The notes beneath the pieces were generated by a model. The model saw nothing but the letters and a program-made list of their open reading frames with translations. It was not told where the DNA came from and made no database searches. From Dimorphilus gyrociliatus (taxonomy: Eukaryota; Annelida; Polychaeta; Dinophilidae), in contig CAJFCJ010000027.1 in NCBI GenBank assembly GCA_904063045.1, positions 374,501-438,500 of the forward strand: a DNA stretch of 64,000 nt, written 5' to 3'. Within the stretch, counting starts at the first letter, position 1, and every line of letters starts with the position of its first letter. A program made the position numbers and the translations under genes. This document shows, in pieces, positions 9,871 through 20,597 of the stretch.

Positions 9871-12761
9871 TCTCTTCCTCTTTCGGTTATTAGGTAACTG
9901 AGATAGTGATGTAACAGGTAATATATTCGGTATTTTCGTTAAGCATTTAATAAGTAATAGTAGTTCATTAAGTATTTTGACATTTGTTAAGAAGATAAAC
10001 AAAATGAAAAGTAAAAGTTAATTATATAGTATAACGGATCGAAAGGAGTAGGAAGCAGAAAAATCAAATGTCTCTTCTCTATATATGTAAATGGAGGGGA
10101 GGTTGGTAGAGGTTTACAAAATACGAGATATTTATAGAACAAGAAAGTAGTTCACTTTAAATCATTTCTATATTTTGATTAAACTATTACTCTATCTGGT
10201 ACAGTGTTTTCTTTGTACAAAGTTTATCACTGCGTCAGCTAAATAGGTTGTTTACTAGCATAGTATCACAATCTTGGCATATTTATTCATAAATAAATAA
10301 ATAAATAAATATATATATATATATAAAACTGAACATTTGGCAGAAATAATGACGAAGAATCAGCTTATAAAGTATATTAGTTCTTTCTCTCATGTTATTT
10401 TTGTAAGAAAAAAACATAAGATAATATCATAGTCTTGATGAAACTTTTGATGGCTATCAGATAATTGAAATCAGATTTTTTAGTTTAGTTTGAATTTTAA
10501 CGAAGCTAAAACAAGACCGACTAGACAGATCATACCAATGACATTTAGATAAGATTATAAATTCCTACTTTCTGCAGAAATTTTATTCTGATTGTTGAGT
10601 AAACATTGATTAGATATATATTCGGGCAAGACAAAAGTTACTTGATATACAAAACGTCAATCAGTATTTATCTTTAAAAGAGTAAAACAATAAAAGCTTT
10701 AAAACGAATTTGTATTAGTATATAGATACTTGTTCACTTGTATATAATCTATATATATATATATATATATATATATTGTATAAACAAATTTCCCCTCTTA
10801 AGAAGAAATTTATCTTCTTTACTACTATTACGAAATTTTGATCTGAAAAATGAATATACTTGTCTTTTATTTATGCAGGTGAATCATTCTTCTTATATTT
10901 AATTAAGCCTTATCGTACACTGGTTAATTGTTTAGCAAGGGATAACAAAAGAAAAAAAAAAAGAGAATTTATCACCTTGATAAAAATACTTAATTAAGGC
11001 TTTTGGGCTACAAGTAGCTTATTGTAAACTGATCAATTATCTATATTTTCAAAAGGTACAAATATGAAACAAATATCCTCCTAGGAAACTGCGATAACGC
11101 TACATTTTTATCTTTCTTCTTCCGAATGAATATGTTCGGTTTTCTATAACAAAATCAATCCTATTTCATGAAGACTTTTAATAATACGCAAACATGGCAC
11201 TATCTAATTTATAGGTTATTCCCATCTCTTATTTTATCTTCAAATTTTAGCTTCCGCTCTATGATAAAAAGTTGTAAAATAGAAACTAAAGATTCGTATA
11301 TCAGTTTAGGGGGAATGAAAGTACTATTTTTATCTCAAGAAATTAAGAGATAGTAACAGGAAGAAATAAAAGCAGAATGAAATATGTCTTTTTCCAGCTG
11401 GAATCTAAAAAACTGTAAAATTTAGTCAATCACTTTCACGTTTACTCTTTATAGTGACATCTTGAGGATAATCTTAACATTTTAACTTTTAAACTTCTAG
11501 TGTTCAGCAGTTGTCTACTTGAGTCTTAGCTTAAGATTAACTAAAGCAGGTAAAGATAGTAGACCATTTGGTGAAGAAATATTTTATCGTATTTAATGTA
11601 ATTGTTTTGGATAGAAAGTATCTCAAGGGTCAATTTCTTAACTTTCTATTTTTAGATAGTCAAAGTTCTACAGCATAAATATAAATTGATGAGAAAAGTT
11701 AAATATACCAAAATGAAATTTGTAGGCATACATTAAATGATAAGCTGTACATTCTCTTCAAATAGTTTTCAAGAGAACAAACATCCTACAATCAAAATGG
11801 CTGATTTATAAAATTGAACAGACTTTTTTGGATAATTTCTATAATTTATCTTTCCCATTTTCTCATTGATATACATTAATTCATTTATTATCTTTTACTT
11901 CCTGAGATAATGACTTTTCTAGATTTAACAAACTTATTTGCTAGTATTCCATTTTTTTTATCTAGCTAGATATATTGCCACAGGTTTATTGTAGATAAGA
12001 TTTAGCTACATTTTACACCTGAAACGTTTTTATTTATTCAAAGAATAGTAAAAATGTATATCATATAGAAATGAAGTGAATTCTATTTAAATAATATCTC
12101 TTTATTAAAAATGATATATAGTTGTTGTCACAAGAGTGACATCTATATTATTTTATGAAATTACTATAATTTCATAAAAGAAATTAAATGATTTTGAAAG
12201 ACAACACTTACTTAATTATGTAAATTATATTTTCTCTATTTTCTCTAGTATTAAACAATACAGTATACTAGATATACTAGAATATTATTTCTATTATAAA
12301 TATAGAAGAAACTTCAAAGTAATTATCAATTCAGCGTTATGTTAAATTTTCTATTGTTGATCATTTATTAGTTAAAAGTCGTTGAGAAATAAATGGACAG
12401 GTAGACTACTTTCACTGATCAATATCAAATAGAATACATGGAAATTGAAGTTATTATTGTTTTAAGATCCTTTTCATAAAGAAACAAGAGAAACAATGAC
12501 TGAGGTTGATTGTATCAATTAGTAAATTATTTACTCCATCTACATTCTTTATTAATAATCATATCTTGTCAGGAGTGCAGTATAGAAAAATCTTATATCA
12601 AACTGTTTGCACTATCAATATCGTCAAACATAGTTTTATATTATCTTTTTACTTCCCTGGGCTTGTTAAAGTTTTAATTAGATTAACTGAGGGATCCGAA
12701 CGTTCTTCAAGTATAGCCATTTTTTTTTATTCATCTAATGACAAACTTTTCTGAGTTACAG
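9871..12761. other. Intergenic region, no gene seen
   Basis: AT-rich with (AAATA)n and (TA)n tracts near 10283-10325 and 10744-10775. No open segment with convincing splice sites and family motifs was found on either strand. Confidence 0.5.
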
Positions 12762-12834
12762 TTGCTATATCTGGGTATTCCATTGCGACTATTTGTCTCC
12801 CTGCCACCTCTATTTTGTACCTTGGTGCGGTATA
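12762..12834 (+). pseudogene. Relic exon resembling a monocarboxylate-transporter (SLC16) segment
   Basis: After a good acceptor (gagttacag) the phase-1 frame reads VAISGYSIATICLPATSI then LYLGAVYS. The spacing S-G-x-S-I-x-T-x-x-x-P resembles the MCT segment around the TM5 region (A-x-S-G-x-x-I-G-T-x-x-x-P). The frame runs straight into the Tc1-like element at 12835, so the exon is broken. No further exons of such a gene were found. The opposite strand is also open here, so the assignment is tentative. Confidence 0.3.
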
Positions 12835-13671
12835 CAGTAATCCGCATAAATTTTGGAACACCCTAAATTTTGATAGGCCAAATTTAAAATAACGGTCAAA
12901 AATGTTTTTTCCCACGAAAATAGTTGTTTTTGTCTAAATTTATATAGATAAAGAGTAATATTTACGTAATATTGAAAAAAAATTGAGAAAATGATGATAT
13001 TTGGGAATATTATTAGTAAAATATTTTTCATAATTAAGAGCAACAGCAAGGGTTTTGTGGATGGCACCATCATCAATTAGCAATATTCTATGATACAATC
13101 CACCAGAACAGGAGAATAGGGATCGTCCAAAGAGACTTACAGAGAGAGACATAGGCAGGATGAAAGAATAATAAAGAAATTGAAAATAAATAAGGAAAGG
13201 TGATAGCAGGAAAAATTTTTACAGGAATTAAAAGTAGATGTAAGCATAGCAACTATTCAGATGGAGCTGAAAAGACAAAATTTCAAATATGAATGAGTGA
13301 GACAAAGACGTGACCTCACATCCAACAATTGCGAAAAAAGAAAAACATATTGCCTTAAAATGATCAGTGATAATCTAGACTGGTCTAAAGTAATTTTCAC
13401 CAACGAGGCTAGATTCTCACTGAGTGGCCCTGATGACTTCAGAACATGGACAAATCATAGTGAAAAAAACTTCAGGGTGACGAAAAATATGGGCAGAGGT
13501 AGAGTAATGGTTTGGGGACTCATAGCATCTGATGGAATATTTGAGATATGGAGCATAGAGAAAAAACTGAATGCTGACAACTATAGCAGTTTTATTGTTG
13601 AAGATATTCTGCCTGTAATAAAAGATATATCAGCTAAAATGGGGAGGCAGTACATCTTCCAGCAAGACAAT
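12835..13671 (+). mobile_element. Truncated Tc1/mariner-like transposon
   Basis: The left terminus cagtaatccgcataaatttt follows TA at 12833-12834, as in Tc1-type elements. Downstream, a decayed transposase reads through several stops. The right part, including the rest of the catalytic domain, the C-terminus and the second terminal repeat, is missing. The element ends abruptly at about 13671 inside the codons for QQDN, where it is fused to cysteine-rich gene sequence. Confidence 0.8.
13230..13671 (+). pseudogene. Tc1-like transposase remnant (DDE_3 type)
   Basis: The readable frame runs VDVSIATIQMELKRQNFKYE, a TGA stop, then WSKVIFTNEARFSLSGPD, RVMVWGLIASDGIFEIW and finally FQQDN. These are the Tc1 transposase blocks around the first and second catalytic aspartates. 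The first is Asn (TNE instead of TDE), there is at least one in-frame stop, and the third acidic residue lies beyond the truncation, so it is inactive. The N-terminal DNA-binding part (RPKRLTERDIGR is visible near 13115-13155) has further stops. Confidence 0.8.
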
Positions 13672-13764
13672 GATAAATCCTGCAAAGATTCAGATACACC
13701 AAGTGAAAAATGTAGACGAGGACTTGAAAATCTTGAATGTAAGAATGATAAATGTGCCTGCAAA
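13671..13764 (+). pseudogene. Fragment of a sixth cysteine-rich paralogue (exon 5 piece)
   Basis: The frame reads DKSCKDSDTPSEKCRRGLEN then LECKNDKCACK, matching the second half of exon 5 of CRP-A and CRP-B but with its own substitutions (A to S, A to P, T to L, V to A). It is therefore from another copy. It is flanked on the left by the truncated transposase, in the same open frame, and on the right by the upstream edge of the CRP-B duplication unit. No exon boundaries or other exons are present. Confidence 0.85.
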
Positions 13765-13886
13765 GCAAACTACTTTTACAACTATATTCAATAAAATTCT
13801 TGTCAACGCAATGATTAATAATCTCGTATAAAATTTTTTTATATATCTGAAGCATGAAAACTCATGGAAAATATGCAAAGATAATA

Positions 13887-14423
13887 CAGTACCGATAGCC
13901 TAAATTTGAACACCATTCTTTTTATGAAAATTAATTTTTTTCAACTTTGGCCTAAGCAAGTTGTTTTTTAGAGAAATTAAAATGAAGACAGAATTATCTA
14001 TCTTTACTTGAGAATTATAAAAGCTGTATTTAATACAAACTAGATAAGAAAAATATGTCTTTTCATCAACGAGGTGTTTAAATCGATTTTTCTATATTTT
14101 TTAAAATAAGAATAATGAAGTTGCAAAAGGTAAAAATGAAAATCATTTTGCAACAGTGTTAGATAATTTGTGAAAATTATTCTTGAACATTTATCACTTA
14201 CAACTTTTAATTAATTAACCAATTTAGTCAATTTTTGCATAAATCAATAATTTTCTTATTTCTATTGTGATAAACAAAGATTTTATAAATTTCGCTTAAA
14301 GATAGATAAGCTGTCCTTATTTTAACTTCTCTTTAAAACATTTTGTTTAGGCCAAAAAAAAGAAAAATTCATTTTTGTAAAAAAAAAAAGAAAAAAGTAT
14401 CTAAAAATAGGGTATCTGTACTG
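13887..14423. mobile_element. 537-bp fold-back MITE with TA target-site duplication
   Basis: Interrupts the CRP-B upstream region. The uninterrupted site in copy 1 reads gataatatattag; here it is gataa-TA-[element]-TA-tattag. Left end cagtaccgatagcctaaatt and the reverse complement of the right end cagtacagataccctatttt are imperfect inverted repeats. Similarity continues inward for well over 150 bp (for example ttggcctaagcaagttgttt against ttggcctaaacaaaatgttt), so the element is close to one long hairpin. No coding capacity. Its terminal CAGTAC and the following bases resemble the end of the Tc1-like element at 12835. Confidence 0.85.
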
Positions 14424-14511
14424 TATATTAGCATATTAAAGGTGTGGCGCTTATGATATCTTATCAAAACTTTACTAATTTCTATAGGCTAGCTGCGCTC
14501 TCATCTAAGTG

Positions 14512-14519
14512 TATAAAAA
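14512..14519 (+). promoter_or_regulatory. TATA box of CRP-B
   Basis: TATAAAAA, 61 bp upstream of the ATG at 14573, identical in sequence and spacing to the CRP-A promoter. The MITE sits about 90 bp upstream. Confidence 0.6.
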
Positions 14520-14572
14520 GGCAGCAGACTGCATTAGAACACATATCAACTCGAGGAACACTCATATCAACA

Positions 14573-15867
14573 ATGGTCGCAATCAAACTTTTAATACTAT
14601 GCTCAGCTGTTGCTGTAGCTTTAGGTAAAAGAATATCTTCTTTATGTTTTCTTTAACTTCTACTCTATTCTCTTTACTTGAATCTTTCATTCTTCTCTTT
14701 CTTTATAGCAAAAATTGACAATGGTAAAACGTGTCTTCGAATGAAAAGTGATTGTGTTGATAACGCCGAATGCAAAGGGTAACTTTAGTATTTTTAACTA
14801 TCATTTATACATATGTATACTAGTATACTAATATACTATATACATTCAAACAATGTTCTTTTACGGTTATTAGCAATATCTTTATTCTATTATATTTTTT
14901 TAGAACTGAAGATTCAAAATGGAACTGTTTATTAGGAATATGCGGATGTAAGAATGGTTACTTTTCAAAGTCAGCTACAGAATGCGCTAAATATAGTACG
15001 TCATCATTGTTATAAAAAAAAACACGTTCATTTTAATTAATACAGTGTCTTTTAGGGGACTTGGATCAAGATTGTTCTAATACTGCTGGTGACGGAAAAC
15101 TATGCGATCCAGGCAGAAATATGATGTGCTATGCTGCTATTTGTAAATGTAGAAACGATAAATTTGAAAGAGACGGTACTGGATGTAAACTTAAAATTTC
15201 TGAAGAGAAAACACTTAAACAGACCTGCACTGAAGATTTGCAATGTGTTAAAGGTAATGAAATTGAAGTAAACTTAACGTTATATATTGAAAATTCACTT
15301 TGAAAATAATAGGTCTTGCAATGGGTTCTGCTAGTTGCCAGGGAGGAACTTGTAAATGTCTTCCGCCTTGGACAACTGTTGGTAAAACGTGTGTAAATCA
15401 AGAATATGATAAATCCTGCAAAGATGCAGATACAGCAAGTGAAAAATGTAGACGAGGAACTGAAAATCTTGAATGTAAGAACGATAAATGCGTCTGCAAA
15501 ATCGATTTTAATTATAACACACGAGTAAAGAAGTGCCTGCACAAAGATTGTAAGTTTGAATTATTGATATTAATATTATAAATTAGCAGATTGTATATTT
15601 GAATATTGATATATTTTGCTAATTTGAATAGCTAGAGTGAATAGGAAGGAAGGAGAAACTTGTTCACCTATAATCATCGCAGACAACACAAAAAAAGATA
15701 TTTGTGAAAGTAAATTTGTCTGCAGAAAATGTTCAAGTGACACCTCTGCTGATGGATTCTGTGTTGATGGTAAGTGTTGGAAGAATAATTATCAATTTAT
15801 AACAAATGATTAATAATTGTATTATCATTTCTTTTTTTCAGTTAACAAAATCAATTGTAATGGATAA
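14573..15867 (+). CDS. CRP-B: paralogue of CRP-A lacking the C-terminal hydrophobic tail
   Basis: Exons 14573-14624, 14709-14778, 14904-14995, 15056-15253, 15313-15549, 15632-15769, 15842-15867; 813 nt, 270 aa; same phases as CRP-A and identical signal peptide. Exon 4 is 15 bp longer and its first half (DQDCSNTAGDGKLCDPGRN) is unlike CRP-A. The gene stops at TAA (15865-15867) where CRP-A has TCA; the bases beyond still encode the CRP-A-like hydrophobic tail (LLLTVVLAFLAY) up to the old stop. The product should thus be secreted rather than anchored, or the gene is a young pseudogene; all other exons and splice sites are intact. Exon changes relative to CRP-A outside exons 4 and 7 are all amino-acid-changing. 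Confidence 0.82.
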
Positions 15868-16561
15868 ACCATCATTTCTGCAAGCGTTGCACTACTATTG
15901 ACAGTCGTTTTAGCTTTTTTGGCTTACTAATTAAGTAGTGCGAACGATATAAATGAAATGTTGATGCTTATAGTTTATCAGTGAAATTTTATAAAAGTCA
16001 TAAACAGTGTTAATTATAAGATTAAAGAAGGCATAAAAAGATTTACGAAATTGTAAGTTGTTTGTTAATTATTACACGTTAAAGTTGGAAAAGAAACAAA
16101 AGATACGATTCTTTTTCTTCCTACACAGGATTACTATCTGTATCATATTTTTGACGTTTTTTATTTTATTAAACAAGCTTTATCTGAATTTTGTCTTTGT
16201 TAGTATTCACAATTCAACAAAATTACTTTATCTTCAGATAAGGAGGGTTATAGAATAGACAAATAACATCTTTGAACGCTCTAATTGAAAATATATTCGT
16301 ATGAGTCATAAAAAATGTTCTTTATTCGTGAAAAACATCAGAGGAATATAATATAAGAAAAGAAAAACAATCAACATTTACCTATCTAATTTGCGTTAAA
16401 ACAGGAATTCGTGTTCAGAAATGAGTTTAACGACAATAAAATTATCTTTAATTAGTTGTAAAGTTAGCTTAGGAAATTACAAAGCGAATTTATGAATATA
16501 TACTTAATTAAATATTTATAAGAAATAAACTTTTAAATAGATTAATAATTTAATTGTTTAT
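15868..16561. other. Intergenic region between convergent CRP-B and CRP-C
   Basis: Contains the decayed tail-coding bases of CRP-B to about 15930 and AT-rich DNA. AATAAA for CRP-C (minus strand) lies at about 16555-16560, immediately after its stop. Nothing else seen. Confidence 0.6.
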
Positions 16562-17830
16562 TCAGCAAAACATTCTTCTAATAACCATAAAAATAATAGT
16601 TAGAACTATAAATTCATTAATCACACTGTTTTTTAGGCCTGAGTTTTTCGGAGGTTTTGTGTCATCTTCTAATAAAATAGAATTATTTTCTTGTATATTA
16701 CAAGTACAGTTGGATTGAAATTGAATAAAATCTAACCGTTTACGCAACGATCTTTTAGTTTTGCGTCATCAGAACAACCATAACAAAAGAATTCCGTCTT
16801 ACATAATTGAACAGGGTCTGCTTTACCTTTTGGTACAGGTGTACAAGTTTCCAAATAATCTCTATCAATAACGGCTGTTGAATGATTTTTTTAAAATAAA
16901 TAAAACACTATTAATTGAATATGAAACTCTATAAAACCCACAGCCTTCCTTTAAACACATATTTCTCTTCCATGTAAAAGTTGATTTACACTTGCATACT
17001 TTGTCCTTACACTCCATATTTTTATCTTCAGTTCCTCTACACTTCTCCGACGATTTGCCATCCTGACAAGACTCCCCATAGTTTTGTTTAACGCATTTAT
17101 CACCAACAGTTGTTGCGTCAAAATAACATTTACATTTGTTGTCTTGACAGAAAGCGTTACTTAACCTATCTAAAGTATAGAACTGATAAATCCATTGATT
17201 AGTTTTAAAGACTTTATACTTACCTTTACTACATTCATCGCTATTCTCACAAGTTTCGCCAAGTCCTTTTCTAGCCGAATTCTTTAAAATACATCCTTTC
17301 GGATTTTCTCCATCAGGTTCGTAATTTTCTTTACAAATGCACTTTTCATTCTCACATTGCAGTTTAATAGCTTCATAGCACATTTTTTTAGCATTATCTT
17401 TTTCGCAGTCTTCTCCTAAAGTTTCTATTTAATTGAAATAAGTTTATTGAAATGAATTAAATACTGTACATTCAAAATTATTCATACAAACTTAATTTAT
17501 GACATTGATTTCCATCAATCGAAAAATCGAATTTACAAAGACAAGTTCCATATCTACATATCGAAATAGCATTACCAGTTCTGTGAATATTATTTGAATA
17601 AAATAACATTATTATAAGACAATCTTATATTCAAATTCTAACTGCACACAAGTTGAATTTGGTACTTTACAATCATTTTGTTTTACTTCACATCTATCAT
17701 TTAAATTTTCATTTCCTGAAAAAGATAACCCATTCGTTAAAAGTTTTAGTAAGATATAAATAATTTAATTCCTTTTACCGTAAGCGTAAAATGACATGAT
17801 AAATAGACAAATAACTTTTAGAAGAAACAT
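16562..17830 (-). CDS. CRP-C: cysteine-rich family member on the minus strand
   Basis: Coding exons on the minus strand: 17779-17830, 17643-17715, 17492-17580, 17224-17415, 16942-17169, 16737-16874, 16562-16668; 879 nt, 292 aa, with exactly the CRP-A phase series. Signal peptide MFLLKVICLFIMSFYAYG. Repeat units include CRYGTCLCKFDFSIDGNQC, CENEKCICKENYEPDGENP and CQDNKCKCYFDATTVGDKC; exon 6 ends CYGCSDDAKLKDRC. The tail EFIVLTIIFMVIRRMFC is hydrophobic but ends in RRMFC, less typical of a GPI signal; a tail anchor is possible. An acceptor just upstream of the ATG (ttttacag at 17855-17856) and a donor at 18204 suggest a 5' UTR exon at 18205 to about 18305. Transcribed divergently from CRP-D. 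Confidence 0.82.
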
Positions 17831-18204
17831 AGTCAAAATGAAAATTTTCAATATCTGTAAAAGATATAAAGATATATAAGCTTTATATATTGCTATATTA
17901 ATTTATAGAAAAATGAATAATCCTGTTGTAAAAGAAGGCTATTTTTAAAAAGTGCTAATACAAACTATAAATGTTAATTTTTCAAGTATGCAATATATTT
18001 GGGGTCATCTAGTTCACTGTAACAATCTTATACTATATCTCTTTATTCCCTTTAAGAAGAATAATAAAACTACCTTCGTTCTCTATAGCTCTCAGTTAAA
18101 TCAAAATGATCGACTTAAAGACTAATGAATATAAAATATTCTATCAAACATTAGAATGAATTTGAATAATTAAACTAATGCGCAATAACAAAACGGTAAC
18201 TCAC

Positions 18205-18305
18205 CTATACTCGACGTGCTACAGTAATGATTTATAATACACTTCTTATCTGATAACCAACAGATGATAACAACCAGTAATACGTGAAATAATCATAATT
18301 TTGCG
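18205..18305 (-). other. Probable 5' UTR exon of CRP-C
   Basis: Ends at a strong donor (tatag|gtgagt on the minus strand) and begins about 25-30 bp below a TATA box. The acceptor at 17855-17856 just above the CRP-C ATG would remove a 350-bp 5' UTR intron. No long in-frame coding is implied. Confidence 0.45.
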
Positions 18306-18327
18306 AAAATAGCAAAAACTTGAGCTA

Positions 18328-18335
18328 TATTTATA
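18328..18335 (-). promoter_or_regulatory. TATA box of CRP-C
   Basis: TATAAATA on the minus strand, expected start near 18300, at the upper edge of the inferred 5' UTR exon. Confidence 0.45.
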
Positions 18336-18672
18336 CCTTTTAAAAATAGATATAATAAAAATTAAACAAGAATTATACTATTTAACTCTATTTATATGTA
18401 ATTTCGACCCAAAAAAACCACTTTTTAAAGGTTTATTGGCAATAAAAATATATTTCTTGATAACGAAAGTATATATATATATATACAGTATATACAATAT
18501 GTTGCAAATTTATCTGAATTTTATTCATTCACGTTAGGAAGACGACTTGTACTCAAAAGGGTTAGAAAAGATACTCGTACTATTAATATAAGGAAACATT
18601 TGTTCTAGTTACTAAAAAATAAAGAAATTAATAATTAGCATCTTTAAAAGTTTAACTAAATTATCTTGAAAA

Positions 18673-19945
18673 ATGATCAAATTAATTATATTATTTTTGA
18701 TATACTACTCTCCTTATCTGAATGCATGTAAGATATTATTTAATATAGTTATATAGAAATACAATATAAATGGTTATTAATTCAAAATTATAGCTTCTCA
18801 ATTCAAGATCTATGGAGATTTATGCGAATCTGATAGGAATTGTACAAAAGAATCATCAGTGTGTCTCAAGTATTTACATAATATTCCTTTGTTAAAATTT
18901 TAGTTAACTTATACTATTTATTATTAAATGTTTTAGGCTTGCACAGGATGAGGCGAGACAATGCAAGATAGGATATTGCGCCTGTGCTAATGGTTATTAT
19001 ATGTCGGAGGAAGAATGCAAGAAACAGAGTGGGTACCTTCTATTTTCTAAATACGTTTTATCTTATTTCGTTAAAATATATTTAGAAAGTTATAACGAAA
19101 ATTGCGACAAAGATATAGCTTGTGCCAGAAACTTAGTGTGTGTGAATAATAAATGTGCATGTAGAGATTTATTCGAAAGAGATCCTTCAAACCCTTCTTC
19201 TTGTGTTTTGAAAGAGAATGAAAAAAAAGCACTTGGGGAATCATGTCTTGCTAGCGTACAGTGCGTTAAAAGTAAAGTATTCTATTTATATAAAAATCTT
19301 AATTATCATTAAACATCTTATTTAAAAACTAGATGGATTAAAGCATGCCGCATGTTTCATCTTTCAATGCAAGTGTGCTGTATCTTATACAACAGTTGGT
19401 GACAAGTGTATTGAACAAAAATACGATGATAACTGTAAAGATGGTACTATATCCGAGAAATGTAAAGGACTTGGAGACACCAATATGATGTGCACAGCTA
19501 ATGATATTTGCAAATGTAAAGATGGTTATGAACGTAAAAGAAATGGTTGTTTTAAAATCGGCTGTAAGTTGATAGTAAAAATAGATGATTGTACAACATT
19601 ATCCATATTTTCTACTGTTCTATTCATATTTTGAATGATTCATTTAAGGTAGTGCCATCTCTTGTCTCTCGTGAAGTTTAGAGTGGTAACGATAAAACAG
19701 TGTTTCCAGTTTCCTGAGTAGGAAAACAGATTAAGTCTGTTTGGAGGTGATGAAAGATATGAAGAAATTTGCTATGGCAAAAATGCTACAATCTTAGTCC
19801 AGATGTATTAATTAAAAATCCTAAAAAATTCTATTATAAAAGGCGTTTGAACAAACAGACGTTTATATGGTCGCTCTCTTCAGTTAAAAAACCTAATAGA
19901 AGTAACAAAGAAATGTCATAATTTTAAAAATTGTAGTTTTTAAAC

Positions 19946-19982
<37 letters not shown>

Positions 19983-20597
19983 CACACACACACACACACA
20001 CAGAGAAGAAAAACAATGCTATAAACCAACAATCATGTGTATTTTTCCCATGTTTATAAAAACAGAATTCAAGTATGTCACAACAGACTAAGCATACTAT
20101 TATTTACCGGTTTCTAGTACTAAAATATAAGAGATTTTTACCTAGAAGTCATTATTTTCTATTAATTAAATTACTTAACAATTCTCTTTTTTCCCTACTT
20201 TGCCAAGTAATTATATTATTTATGAAATAATTTTAATATACGTATTTTATTATTACTTATCAGGTAATAATTAAATAACTAGTTCTCTTTTTATGTCATT
20301 TTCCAGCCATTTATGATAGAGATGTTGGTGAAAGTTGTTCTATACACGACATAGGAAATATTAATCGTGTAGCAATGTGCAAAGAGGATTCAGTTTGCCA
20401 GGTTTGCTCACACAAACCTACTAGTCTTCCAAAATGTGTTAGAAGTAAGTTAATCGAAAGAGCAAAGTGTATGAAACTAAAAATTTTTCTTTTTTAAATC
20501 CACTGTAGAAAATGAATCAGAAAATTCAAGTGAATTAGTACTACCAAACATTGGAACAATTCTATTTTCTGGATTATTTTATCTGTTTAGACTATGA
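18673..20597 (+). CDS. CRP-D: cysteine-rich family member
   Basis: Exons 18673-18727, 18794-18869, 18937-19028, 19086-19271, 19333-19563, 20307-20444, 20509-20597; 867 nt, 288 aa; phases 1,2,1,1,1,1 as in the others. Signal peptide MIKLIILFLIYYSPYLNA. Cysteine units such as CKIGYCACANGYYMSEEEC, CVNNKCACRDLFERD and CFIFQCKCAVSYTTVGDKC keep the family spacing; exon 6 ends VCQVCSHKPTSLPKC. The C-terminus (SELVLPNIGT then ILFSGLFYLFRL) is a short hydrophobic tail suggestive of GPI attachment or membrane anchoring. Intron 5 is unusually long (743 bp) and holds a GA/CA microsatellite. Function unknown. Confidence 0.82.
19945..20005. repeat. GA then CA dinucleotide microsatellite
   Basis: (GA)n followed by (CA)n inside CRP-D intron 5. 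Confidence 0.9.

Larger units (their letters stand above)
13765..15946 (+). repeat. Duplicated unit, copy 2 (CRP-B promoter and gene)
   Basis: Near-identical to 6706-8340 apart from the fold-back insertion at 13887-14423, a divergent block around the start of exon 4, and point changes concentrated in exons. Confidence 0.85.
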
